Origin: CAZFPT01 sp046541875
GTDB taxonomy: Bacteria; Planctomycetota; Phycisphaerae; SM23-33
NCBI GenBank assembly: GCA_046541875.1
Contig: JBKHCL010000045.1
Span: 1 to 25,827, forward strand
Length of the DNA: 25,827 bases
Direction: 5' to 3'
The notes under the pieces are model-generated. The model was not told the origin of the DNA, did no database searches, and was given only the letters and a program-made list of their open reading frames with translations. The translations under genes and the position numbers were made by a program. Shown here piece after piece: positions 5,905 through 13,177 of the stretch. Positions within the stretch are counted from its first letter, which is position 1; each line of letters starts with the position of its first letter.

Positions 5905-8478
5905 ATGTTTGAAAGATTTACAGAGCGGGCTCGCAAGGTCATGGCCTTGGCCAATCAGGAAGCCCAGCGATTCAATCACGAGTACATCGGCACCGAGCAC
6001 ATTCTCCTTGGCCTGGTCAAGGAAGGCTCGGGCGTCGGCGCGAATGTCCTGAAGAACCTGGGCGTCGACCTGCACAAGGTCCGCGTCGAGGTCGAGAAGC
6101 TGGTGCGCGCCGGGCCGGACATGGTCACCATGGGCAAGCTGCCTCAGACCCCGCGTGCGAAGAAAGTCATCGAGTACGCGATCGAGGAAGCCCGCAATCT
6201 CAACCACAATTACGTGGGCACCGAGCATCTGCTGCTGGGCCTGCTGCGCGAACATGATGGCGTCGCCGCCCAGGTGCTGATGAACCTCGGGCTCAAGCTC
6301 GACGAGGTCCGCGAAGAGGTGCTCAACCTGCTGGGGGCGGGCGTCGAACCGGACGAAACGCCGACGATGCCCACCGGGTCCGAGGAGAGCGGAGGTTCGC
6401 CCTCTTCGCAGCGGCGCGGCAAGAGCAAGACGCCGGCCTTGGACAACTTCGGCCGCGATTTGACGGAACTGGCGCGCGAGTCCACGCTGGACCCGGTCAT
6501 CGGGCGAACCGACGAGATCGAACGCGTCATTCAGGTTCTCTGCCGGCGCACCAAGAACAACCCCGTGCTGCTGGGCGAAGCGGGTGTCGGCAAGACCGCC
6601 ATCGTGGAAGGACTCGCCCAACAGATCATCTCGCACGACGTTCCGGAGATTCTCTACGAGCGTCGCATCGTCGCGCTGGACCTGGCGATGATGGTGGCGG
6701 GCACGAAATATCGCGGGCAGTTCGAGGAGCGCATCAAGGCCGTCATGAACGAGGTGAAGCGCGCCAAGAACGTCATTCTGTTCATCGACGAGATGCACAC
6801 GCTGGTGGGCGCCGGCGGCGCGGAAGGCGCCATCGACGCTGCCAACGTGCTCAAACCGTCGCTCTCGCGTGGTGAGATCCAGTGCATCGGTGCCACCACC
6901 ATGGACGAGTACCGCAAGCACATCGAGAAGGACGGCGCCCTCGAGCGGCGGTTCCAGACGATTATCGTCAACCCGCCCTCCAAGCAGCAGACCCTGGACA
7001 TTCTCAAGGGCCTGCGCGACCGCTACGAAGCCCACCACCGCGTCAAAATCACCGACGCCGGGCTCGAACAGGCGGTCGAGCTGTCCAATCGGTATATCAC
7101 CGGCCGCGTTCAGCCGGACAAGGCGATCGACGTCATCGACGAGGGCGGAGCACGCATCCGCCTCAAGACGATGACCAAGCCCCCGGACCTGGCCGAGCTG
7201 GAATCCGAAATCGAACGCCTCCAGGGCGAGAAGGACGAAGCGGTCAAGAACGCCGATTACGAGCGGGCCGCCGAACTCCGTGACCAGGCCGAGCAGATCC
7301 GCCTCAAGAAGGAAGAACAGACCCGCGCCTGGAAAGAGAAGGCCACCGAGGTCGACGGCGTGGTGGACGAGGAAGTCGTCGCCGAGGTCGTCTCCAAGAT
7401 GACCGGCGTTCCGCTTACCCGCCTCGAGAAGGAAGAAGCCCAGCGGCTGTTGGAGCTGGAAAGCGAGCTGCACAAGCGCGTCGTCAGCCAGGACGAGGCG
7501 ATCGTCATGGTCTCCAAGGCGATCCGTCGTGCCCGCAGCGGCCTGAAGGACCCGCGTCGCCCGGTGGGCAGCTTCATTTTCGCCGGCCCGTCCGGCGTGG
7601 GAAAAACGCTGCTGTCCAAGGCGCTGGCGGAGTTCATGTTCGGCGACGAGGAAGCACTGATCCAGATCGACATGTCCGAGTACATGGAGAAGCACAGTGT
7701 CTCGCGTCTGGTCGGTGCCCCTCCCGGATACGTCGGCTACGAGGAAGGCGGCCAACTCACCGAGAAGATCCGCCGCCGACCCTACTCGGTGGTCCTGCTG
7801 GACGAAATCGAGAAGGCCCACCCCGACGTGTTCAACATGCTTCTTCAGATCATGGAAGAGGGCAAGTTGACCGACTCGTTCGGACGGACGGTGGACTTCC
7901 GCAACACGGTGCTGATCCTCACGACCAACATCGGGGCCGAACTGATCAAGTCCGGCGGCGGCTTCGGGTTCGCCAAGCGCGACGAGGAAGCCACCTACGA
8001 GAAAATGAAAGACCTCCTGCACAAGGAGGTCGAGCGATACTTCAGGCCGGAGTTCCTCAACCGTCTCGACGACATCATCGTGTTCAAGTCGCTCACGCGT
8101 GAGAACCTCGTGGGCATCATCGAGATGGAGCTCAAGAAAGTCCGCGAGCGGCTTGGCGAGCACAACCTCGAGCTGGAGCTGGACACCGAGGCGAAGGACT
8201 TCCTGATCGAGAAGGGCTACAACCCGGACTTCGGTGCCCGCCCGCTGCGTCGAGCGATCGAGCAGCACATCGAAGACCCGATCTCCGAGGAGATCCTCCG
8301 CGGAAGCTACAACGAGAAGGGCAAGATCCTCGTGACCGTACGGGCCGAGGAGTCCGACGAGGGCAACGAGGACGAGCGAAAGCACCTCTACTTCGAAGGC
8401 GTCGGCGAGAAGCCCGCCAAGAAGTCCGAGGAGCCCCGCGAAGAAGAAGAACTCGCCAAGGTCTCCGAGAGTTCCTGA
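5905..8478 (+). CDS. clpC: ATP-dependent Clp protease ATP-binding subunit ClpC
   Basis: An AAA+ unfoldase that feeds substrates to ClpP and also acts in protein quality control. The 857 residues are slightly longer than the family's 810-850. Domains in order: double Clp_N repeat at 1-145 (starts MFERFTERARKVM); AAA-1 with Walker A GEAGVGKT near 223 and Walker B ILFIDEMH; a UVR/coiled-coil middle domain near 445-480 (NADYERAAELRDQAEQ); AAA-2 with Walker A GPSGVGKT near 560 and VVLLDEIEKAHPD; and a C-terminal D2-small domain with GARPLRRAIE. The tail is rich in Glu and Lys and is longer than usual. The start MFERF is the family norm; GGAG lies ten bases upstream, and an in-frame ATG at 5875 is ignored. 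The gene stands alone between its own promoter and terminator. The UVR domain suggests an adaptor-type regulation like that by McsA/McsB in Firmicutes, but no such gene is in view. Confidence 0.97.
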   Translation: MFERFTERARKVMALANQEAQRFNHEYIGTEHILLGLVKEGSGVGANVLKNLGVDLHKVRVEVEKLVRAGPDMVTMGKLPQTPRAKKVIEYAIEEARNLNHNYVGTEHLLLGLLREHDGVAAQVLMNLGLKLDEVREEVLNLLGAGVEPDETPTMPTGSEESGGSPSSQRRGKSKTPALDNFGRDLTELARESTLDPVIGRTDEIERVIQVLCRRTKNNPVLLGEAGVGKTAIVEGLAQQIISHDVPEILYERRIVALDLAMMVAGTKYRGQFEERIKAVMNEVKRAKNVILFIDEMHTLVGAGGAEGAIDAANVLKPSLSRGEIQCIGATTMDEYRKHIEKDGALERRFQTIIVNPPSKQQTLDILKGLRDRYEAHHRVKITDAGLEQAVELSNRYITGRVQPDKAIDVIDEGGARIRLKTMTKPPDLAELESEIERLQGEKDEAVKNADYERAAELRDQAEQIRLKKEEQTRAWKEKATEVDGVVDEEVVAEVVSKMTGVPLTRLEKEEAQRLLELESELHKRVVSQDEAIVMVSKAIRRARSGLKDPRRPVGSFIFAGPSGVGKTLLSKALAEFMFGDEEALIQIDMSEYMEKHSVSRLVGAPPGYVGYEEGGQLTEKIRRRPYSVVLLDEIEKAHPDVFNMLLQIMEEGKLTDSFGRTVDFRNTVLILTTNIGAELIKSGGGFGFAKRDEEATYEKMKDLLHKEVERYFRPEFLNRLDDIIVFKSLTRENLVGIIEMELKKVRERLGEHNLELELDTEAKDFLIEKGYNPDFGARPLRRAIEQHIEDPISEEILRGSYNEKGKILVTVRAEESDEGNEDERKHLYFEGVGEKPAKKSEEPREEEELAKVSESS

Positions 8479-8505
8479 CGCCCTTCCCTGATTGTCTGAA
8501 ACCCC

Positions 8506-8541
8506 ACAGCGACGGTCGCCCCACGGCGGCCGTCGCTGTTT
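8506..8541 (+). terminator. Rho-independent terminator after clpC
   Basis: A perfect 10-bp stem ACAGCGACGG (8506-8515) / CCGTCGCTGT (8530-8539) with a 14-base loop, starting 28 bases after the clpC stop. The T-run that follows is short (TTTGCTTG), so efficiency may be moderate. Confidence 0.75.
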
Positions 8542-8672
8542 GCTTGCGCCCCGGCGCGACCCGCTTCGAGGAGAACCATCGAACGTTCGCCTCTCTCACG
8601 CGTCTACCCTTCACAGGCCGAGCGGACCGGCCCGAACGGAGAAGACCGCCCTGCGCGGCGGGCAGTTTCCCC

Positions 8673-8701
8673 CTGTCCAGGCAAACGTGATGTGGTATAC
8701 T
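8673..8701 (+). promoter_or_regulatory. Candidate promoter of the ECF sigma operon (CTGTCC-N17-TATACT)
   Basis: A good -10 (TATACT, 8696-8701) and a weak -35 (CTGTCC, 8673-8678) are separated by 17 bases. It lies 33 bases before the mini-ORF and 62 before the sigma start. I did not find a clear ECF-type GGAAC/GTC pair here, so autoregulation by the sigma factor is not supported by what I can see. Confidence 0.45.
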
Positions 8702-8733
8702 CATCCATTCCCTGACAGCGGGGGAGGACTTCA

Positions 8734-8766
8734 GTGAAACCTCTGGATTTTGCGGGAACCCGGTGA
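8734..8766 (+). CDS. Ten-codon leader ORF overlapping the ECF sigma start
   Basis: A GTG-started ORF of ten residues (MKPLDFAGTR). A strong Shine-Dalgarno (GGGGGAGGA, about 8720-8727) lies some six bases upstream, the best ribosome site in this region. Its TGA at 8764-8766 overlaps the sigma factor's GTG at 8763-8765 in the GTGA arrangement. The sigma GTG lacks a good ribosome site of its own, so translation may depend on reinitiation from this leader. The peptide may have no function of its own. Confidence 0.45.
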   Translation: MKPLDFAGTR

Positions 8767-9422
8767 CCAGACAGGCGTCAGAGATTGTGACGAACAAGTC
8801 GTCCAAAACGCACGAGAGCAGCCCGGGCAAGGAGCCCATCGCTTTTGAGGACTCCACCCTGGTCGCCCAGGCGAAAGAAGGCGACATGCGAGCGTACGGA
8901 GCGCTGGTGGCGAAATACCAGCACCGTATTTACAACCTGGTATACCGCATGTGCGGGCGACCTGCCGACGCCGAAGAACTCGCCCAGGAAGCGTTCCTCA
9001 AGGCGCTGGAGCGATTGCACCAGTTCCGGGGAAACAGCAAATTCTACACGTGGCTGTTCCGGATCGCGGCGAACCTGACGATTTCCCATCGCCGCCGGGC
9101 CGGACGCGTGAAGTTCCATTCGCTGACCGGGCCCGAGGAATACAACGAAGCACAGTCCGTCGCGCTCACTGCGGAAACCGCCGAGAAACGAACCCCGGCC
9201 CCCGAGGCCCACGTGATGACCACCGAGATGAACGGCCAGATCATGGGTGCCCTCGAAGAGCTGGACGACGAATTTCGGATCGTCGTCGTCCTGCGGGACA
9301 TCGAGGAAATGGATTACGCCGGAATGGCCGACATCCTCGACGTGCCCATCGGGACGATCAAAAGCAGGCTGCACCGAGCAAGGAGCATCCTGCGGGACAA
9401 ACTGACCGACTACGTTCGGTAA
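8763..9422 (+). CDS. ECF-family RNA polymerase sigma factor (RpoE-like)
   Basis: A 219-residue sigma-70 family ECF factor that directs RNA polymerase to a stress regulon when released by its anti-sigma. Region 2 spans about 35-105 (DMRAYGALVAKYQHRIYNLVYRM, ADAEELAQEAFLKA, and the FYTWLFRIAANLTISHRRR segment of region 2.4). Region 4 spans about 155-215 (LEELDDEFRIVVVLRDIEEMDYAGMADIL, then the helix-turn-helix IGTIKSRLHRARSIL). Region 3 is absent, as is typical. The GTG at 8763 gives a 42-residue hydrophilic N-terminal extension; the next starts (GTG 8787, ATG 8886) have no ribosome site, and 8886 would cut into region 2. The anti-sigma gene follows after six bases. Confidence 0.92.
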   Translation: MTRQASEIVTNKSSKTHESSPGKEPIAFEDSTLVAQAKEGDMRAYGALVAKYQHRIYNLVYRMCGRPADAEELAQEAFLKALERLHQFRGNSKFYTWLFRIAANLTISHRRRAGRVKFHSLTGPEEYNEAQSVALTAETAEKRTPAPEAHVMTTEMNGQIMGALEELDDEFRIVVVLRDIEEMDYAGMADILDVPIGTIKSRLHRARSILRDKLTDYVR

Positions 9423-9428
9423 CCAGAC

Positions 9429-10652
9429 ATGAGCGACCAGAGCGACATGGACATCCGCGAACATCTCTCCGCCTACATCGACGGAGAACTCTCCGACCGG
9501 CAGACCCGGCGAGTCGACGCTGCCCTCGCCGACGACGATGCCCTCCAGGCAGAGCTCGATGAGCTGCGCCACACCCGCCGACTGGTCGCGCAGCTGCCGC
9601 GGCAACACGCCCCGGACGACTTCGTCCAGCAGGTGCTCGCCGAAGTCGAACGCAACCGCCTGATGACCGGAGGCGAACCAGCCGCCGAAACCGCCACCCC
9701 GCGCCGTTACGGCTGGGTGCGATACGTCGCATCGGCCGCCGTCGTCCTCATCGTCGCCAGCGTCGCCCTCGTGGTGACCTCCAACCTCTGGAACCCCTCT
9801 AACTTCATCGCCGGGCACCCCGAGGACACCGCCCGAACCCCCGACAAAAACAACGCCGCCCTCACCGACAACTCTGAGAACGACCCTCCCGCCCCCGAGT
9901 CCCTTGGCTGGGCGCCGCAACTGGTCGTGATCTCATCGGCGATGGAACCCACAGCCGGGGCGATCGAGACCTCTCTCGCCGAAGCGGGCCTGGTGCCCGT
10001 CGACCAGGCGGAGGACGCCGAGAACAACCCCGCACTCTATGAGTGGATCGAGCGCACGGACAACCGGCGCGAACTGGCCATCTACTACCGGCACGCCGCC
10101 CAACGGCAGGCCATCGAAAACCGCATCGCCGTCATCCGTCGCCAACAGACGGTGGTCCAGGCGAATCGCTGGTCTCGCCCGGTTCAACTCCACGTCCGAC
10201 GGGAAACCCTCGCCGGACGGGACGTGGCCCGCTTCGCCCGCCGGGGCGACCGCGACGCCGACTCGCTTGGCCCGTTCCTGCAGGAACACTGGGCTCACCT
10301 GACGCTGCCCCTGCGCGACGCCGGCGACGCCGAGGACTGGACCGACGCAGTCGCCGCCAGCCCCTTCCGCGAAAAGACCCCCGAGCAAGAGGCCGCCGAC
10401 CTGTTCCGTCACTCGATGGTTGAGCTTCGCGAGGAGCACGGCCTCTCCGGGCCACACTCGGTCCTGGAACCCGGCGAGGGCGAACGCCGACGGATCGACC
10501 GGATGGTTGAAGACAGCCTCGCCGAACTCCACCGCCGACCCGTCCCCACCAGTCGATCGGCCACCAACTCCGCCGCCTCGGCCGACATGAAGATCATGCT
10601 CATCTCGATCGTCTCGGACTCCGAAGCGCGGCGATTGGCCTCGGACGAATAG
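9429..10652 (+). CDS. Membrane anti-sigma factor without zinc ligands, with large outer domain
   Basis: A 407-residue single-pass protein. Residues 8-75 form an anti-sigma domain-like helical region (MDIREHLSAYIDGELSDRQ, then ALQAELDELRHTRRLVAQLP), as in RsiW/RsiE-type factors. There is no Cys in the protein, so the HxxxCxxC zinc motif is missing. One membrane segment lies at about 99-118, and about 290 hydrophilic residues follow on the far side of the membrane. The outer part carries an early LVVISSAMEPTAGAIETSLAEAGLV segment and a C-terminal KIMLISIVSD strand; I do not recognise its family. It starts six bases after the sigma stop, with little Shine-Dalgarno, suggesting coupling. Role inferred: holds the sigma factor at the membrane until a signal triggers release. 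Confidence 0.82.
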   Translation: MSDQSDMDIREHLSAYIDGELSDRQTRRVDAALADDDALQAELDELRHTRRLVAQLPRQHAPDDFVQQVLAEVERNRLMTGGEPAAETATPRRYGWVRYVASAAVVLIVASVALVVTSNLWNPSNFIAGHPEDTARTPDKNNAALTDNSENDPPAPESLGWAPQLVVISSAMEPTAGAIETSLAEAGLVPVDQAEDAENNPALYEWIERTDNRRELAIYYRHAAQRQAIENRIAVIRRQQTVVQANRWSRPVQLHVRRETLAGRDVARFARRGDRDADSLGPFLQEHWAHLTLPLRDAGDAEDWTDAVAASPFREKTPEQEAADLFRHSMVELREEHGLSGPHSVLEPGEGERRRIDRMVEDSLAELHRRPVPTSRSATNSAASADMKIMLISIVSDSEARRLASDE

Positions 10653-10709
10653 ACCGCCCCCGGACGCTTTGCGACACACCGGTCATGCATGCGCCGACGG
10701 TCCGCGCAG

Positions 10710-10746
10710 AAAAAAACGCCCCTGCCGATGGTGCGGCGAGGCGTTT
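10710..10746 (-). terminator. Terminator of tRNA-Gln
   Basis: Reading on the minus strand, a 7-bp stem (AAACGCC / GGCGTTT) with a 19-base loop is followed by a run of seven T. It starts seven bases after the tRNA 3' end. The hairpin may also serve the anti-sigma gene arriving from the other side, although no T-run follows it on that strand. Confidence 0.85.
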
Positions 10747-10753
10747 GGGGAAA

Positions 10754-10824
10754 CTGGGGATCAAGGATTCGAACCTTGACTAACTGATCCAGAGTCAGTC
10801 GTGCTGCCGTTACACTAATCCCCA
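10754..10824 (-). tRNA. tRNA-Gln (anticodon CUG)
   Basis: A 71-base cloverleaf on the minus strand. The acceptor TGGGGAT / ATCCCCA pairs perfectly, with discriminator G. The D stem is GTGT/GCAC. The anticodon stem is ACTGA/TCAGT, with loop CTCTGGA giving anticodon CTG (10790-10792). The T arm is CAAGG-TTCGAAT-CCTTG. CCA is not encoded (TTT follows). It has its own promoter and terminator, so it is a single-gene unit. Confidence 0.97.
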
Positions 10825-10863
10825 ACAGACGTTGGTGACGGGTCGCTGAACCCGACTGTTGAC

Positions 10864-10891
10864 AGTGTACAAATCGGCCCGGGCAAGTCAA
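10864..10891 (-). promoter_or_regulatory. tRNA-Gln promoter (TTGACT-N16-TACACT)
   Basis: On the minus strand TTGACT (10891-10886), a 16-base spacer and TACACT (10869-10864) form a strong sigma-70-type promoter. It lies 39 bases before the tRNA 5' end. Confidence 0.75.
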
Positions 10892-11022
10892 GCCTTTTGA
10901 AAAGCGATCGAACATCCGCAAACATCCGTCCGGATGCCTCGCCGTTACCATCCACCGCCCAACTCTGCAACGCAACCGGCTCAGTTTCGATGGGTTGGGC
11001 ACCGTTTCACGATTCGCGCAGG

Positions 11023-11047
11023 AAAACGGGCCCGTCTTCCGGGCCCG
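11023..11047 (-). terminator. Terminator of the PilZ gene
   Basis: CGGGCCC (11041-11047 complement) and its inverted copy at 11027-11033 form a 7-bp GC stem with a 7-base loop. Four T follow on the minus strand. It starts 34 bases after the PilZ stop. Confidence 0.75.
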
Positions 11048-11081
11048 GGATCGCATGTCTGATTTGCCCAAACCGGTGTCG

Positions 11082-11429
11082 TCAGGCGGCCGCCACGGCA
11101 CCGACGCCGCCGTAAAGCCGACCCAGCGAGACCGAATCGAACTCCATCCCCACGTCAAAGCCATCCTGCTCCTTCGAGCAGCGGATGACCGTCGCGTAGA
11201 TGTTGCGGCGACCTCCGTGATCGCTCAACGGCAGGCAGAGCACCACGCGCTGGCCGGGATAGAACGAACGACGCGTCTTGACACCCATCCCGCTGCGGGA
11301 GATGTCGAACATGTGCAGAGAATCCACCACGTCCCCACCGTCGGGATCGAGGCGAATGCCCTGAAGCGTCATCTGCAGCTTTGTCCGCGGATGCCGCCGG
11401 CGTTCCATAGCCTGTTGATTCTTTTCCAT
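11082..11429 (-). CDS. PilZ-domain protein (putative cyclic-di-GMP receptor)
   Basis: A 115-residue stand-alone PilZ domain. Both binding motifs of the family are present: RxxxR (R11 to R15 in ERRRHPRTK) and D/NxSxxG (D42, S44 and G47 in DISRSGMG). The typical beta-barrel strands follow (YPGQRVVLCLPL, NIYATVIRCS, FDVGMEF). Intact motifs make cyclic-di-GMP binding likely. The ATG at 11429 has GGAG eight bases upstream; an in-frame ATG at 11483 would add 18 residues with no ribosome site and is rejected. The gene is single, with its own terminator, and is divergent from cobA-hemD across 109 bp. The output is unknown, since such one-domain proteins act by binding partners. Confidence 0.92.
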   Translation of the reverse strand: MEKNQQAMERRRHPRTKLQMTLQGIRLDPDGGDVVDSLHMFDISRSGMGVKTRRSFYPGQRVVLCLPLSDHGGRRNIYATVIRCSKEQDGFDVGMEFDSVSLGRLYGGVGAVAAA

Positions 11430-11503
11430 GGCTGGTCTCCAGACGTCTCGTCTACCTCCAAATCGGACAGGACTTACAGCCACTTGAGATAGCCCGTGTT
11501 TTT

Positions 11504-11532
11504 TTGCAGCCGATGGCGGTCGGGCCTACAAT
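11504..11532 (+). promoter_or_regulatory. cobA-hemD promoter (TTGCAG-N17-TACAAT), leaderless prediction
   Basis: TTGCAG at 11504-11509, a 17-base spacer and TACAAT at 11527-11532. A run of seven T just upstream overlaps the -35 (TTTTTTTGCAG). Initiation seven bases after the -10 falls on the A of the ATG at 11539. There is no Shine-Dalgarno in the six bases between. Confidence 0.65.
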
Positions 11533-11538
11533 GTCGGC

Positions 11539-13068
11539 ATGACCGATCCAACCATGAATCCGGGCCTCGTCGTGCTCATCGGCGCCGGGCCCGGCGATTC
11601 ACGCCTGCTGACCATCGAAGCCATGCGATGGATAAGCATTGCCGACACCATCATCTACGACCGTCTCGCGGGCGAGGACGTACTGGACCTGGCCGACGAG
11701 AACGCCGAGACCTTCTACGTGGGCAAAACCCCCGGCCGGGCGGGACACTCCCAGGAAGAAATCAACGAGTTGATGATCGAAAAGGCCCGCGCAGGCGATC
11801 TCGTTGCCCGCGTTAAAGGTGGCGATCCGTTCATTTTCGGGCGGGGGGGCGAAGAGGCACTCGCCCTGCGGGAGGCGAATGTCCCATTCCGCATCGTCCC
11901 GGGCATCACGGCCGCCCTGGCAGCGGCGGCGTCGGCGGGCATTCCCCTGACCCATCGCGCCCTGTCCAGCAGCGTTACGCTGGTCACCGGCCACGAGGAC
12001 CCCACCAAGGACGCCGCCGGCATCGACTACGATGCCTTGGCACGATTGGGTACGCTGGTGTTCTACATGGGCGTCTCGCGGCTGGTGGAGATCGCCGACC
12101 GCCTCATCCAGGCAGGTCGCTCGCCCGATACGCCGGCAGCCCTGGTCCGCAACGCCGCCCTGTCCGACCAGCGGGTTCTCTCGGGTACGCTGGAGTCTCT
12201 GCCTTCGCTGGCCCGGCGGGAGAAGATCACCCCCCCGGCGCTGCTGATCGTCGGGGAGGTCGCCGGCCTGACCGAACAGCTCAACTGGACGGCCGAGCTG
12301 CCACTGGCCGGGCAAAGCATCCTGGTGACGCGCCCCACCCACCAGGCCGAGGTCATGAGCGTGATGCTCGCCCAGTACGGCGCCTCCGTGCTGGAGGCCC
12401 CTGCCGTGGACATCCGGGAGTTGGACGATCCCGGCGAACTGGACGAAGCCATCCTCGACCTGTCCGAGTTCGACTGGGTGGTGTTCACCTCCGCCAACGG
12501 CGTGCGGGCTTTCGAGAATCGCCTCCGAGCGCTGCACCGCGACGGGCGAAGCCTCTGTGATGTGCGCATCGCCGCGGTCGGGCCCGGAACCGCCTCGGCG
12601 CTGGAGGACATCCTGCTGACGGCCGACCTGATCCCCGAATCGTTCACAACCGAGGAACTGGGGCGATCGCTGCAGGCCGCCCTCGAGCCCGGCGACCGCG
12701 CCCTGCTGCTGCGGGCGGATCTGGCGACCACGACCCTGCCCCGCCTGCTGAGTCGCGCGGGCGCAGGGGTCCGTGAAGTAACCGCCTACCGCACCACCCG
12801 TCCTGCCGCGCTGCCGGAGAACGTCGTCGCCGCCCTGCGAGAGGGGCGAGTCGACTGGCTGACGGTGTGCTCCGCCTCGTCGGTGGACAACATCATCTCC
12901 CTGGCCCGACAGGGCGGGGTGGACCTCCATGACGTGCAGATCGCCGCGATCGGGCCGGTCACCGCCCGGGCCCTCCACGAACACGGCCTCGAGGCCAGCG
13001 TCGTCGCCCGCGAGCACACCATCCCCGGCCTGGTGCAGGCACTGGTGGCCGCCGCACGTCGCGAGTAG
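11539..13068 (+). CDS. cobA-hemD: Uroporphyrinogen-III C-methyltransferase / uroporphyrinogen-III synthase fusion
   Basis: A 509-residue bifunctional enzyme. The N-terminal half (about 8-250) is CobA/SUMT, which uses two S-adenosylmethionine to turn uroporphyrinogen III into precorrin-2. Its signatures are VVLIGAGPGDSRLLTIEA with IYDRL, and GDPFIFGRGGEEA near residue 95. The C-terminal half (about 262-505) is HemD, which closes and inverts ring D of hydroxymethylbilane. It is recognised by ILVTRP, FDWVVFTSANGVRAF, AAVGPGTASAL, LLLRAD and AIGPVTARAL. Fusions of this kind are known in several bacterial groups. The product lies at the branch between heme and siroheme/B12. No other tetrapyrrole gene is in the window. 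The ATG is only six bases after a -10 box, which predicts a leaderless message. Confidence 0.95.
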   Translation: MTDPTMNPGLVVLIGAGPGDSRLLTIEAMRWISIADTIIYDRLAGEDVLDLADENAETFYVGKTPGRAGHSQEEINELMIEKARAGDLVARVKGGDPFIFGRGGEEALALREANVPFRIVPGITAALAAAASAGIPLTHRALSSSVTLVTGHEDPTKDAAGIDYDALARLGTLVFYMGVSRLVEIADRLIQAGRSPDTPAALVRNAALSDQRVLSGTLESLPSLARREKITPPALLIVGEVAGLTEQLNWTAELPLAGQSILVTRPTHQAEVMSVMLAQYGASVLEAPAVDIRELDDPGELDEAILDLSEFDWVVFTSANGVRAFENRLRALHRDGRSLCDVRIAAVGPGTASALEDILLTADLIPESFTTEELGRSLQAALEPGDRALLLRADLATTTLPRLLSRAGAGVREVTAYRTTRPAALPENVVAALREGRVDWLTVCSASSVDNIISLARQGGVDLHDVQIAAIGPVTARALHEHGLEASVVAREHTIPGLVQALVAAARRE

Positions 13069-13081
13069 CGGCGCATGGGCG

Positions 13082-13110
13082 TTGATTCCCTCCGCCGGAC
13101 CTTCTAGGAT
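13082..13110 (+). promoter_or_regulatory. Candidate leuC promoter (TTGATT-N17-TAGGAT)
   Basis: A TTGATT -35 and a TAGGAT -10 with a 17-base spacer in the gap after cobA-hemD. Transcription would start near 13117, about 60 bases before the leuC start. Confidence 0.5.
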
Positions 13111-13177
13111 AGTCGGTCCGTCGTCGACCAACCGGTCGGCGGGGAGAATGAACCCCTACAGCAAAGGCGATACTCCG

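Noticed and set aside
5788..8385. 865-codon open frame antisense to clpC
   Set aside because: It mirrors the full length of a secure clpC gene. Its composition (runs of Leu, Val, Asp, His, Gly) is what the third-position GC bias of clpC gives on the other strand. No ribosome site or recognisable domain.
8580..8589. 10-bp palindrome CGAACGTTCG between clpC and the sigma gene
   Set aside because: Short, single and not placed over the candidate promoter; not enough to call an operator.
11599..13131. 510-codon open frame antisense to cobA-hemD
   Set aside because: Gln/Gly/Asp-rich shadow protein opposite a gene with complete SUMT and HemD motifs.
12929..13177. N-terminal extension of leuC to an ATG inside cobA-hemD
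   Set aside because: The extra residues are Ser/Pro/Arg-rich and overlap the HemD coding end; homologues begin near ATG 13178.
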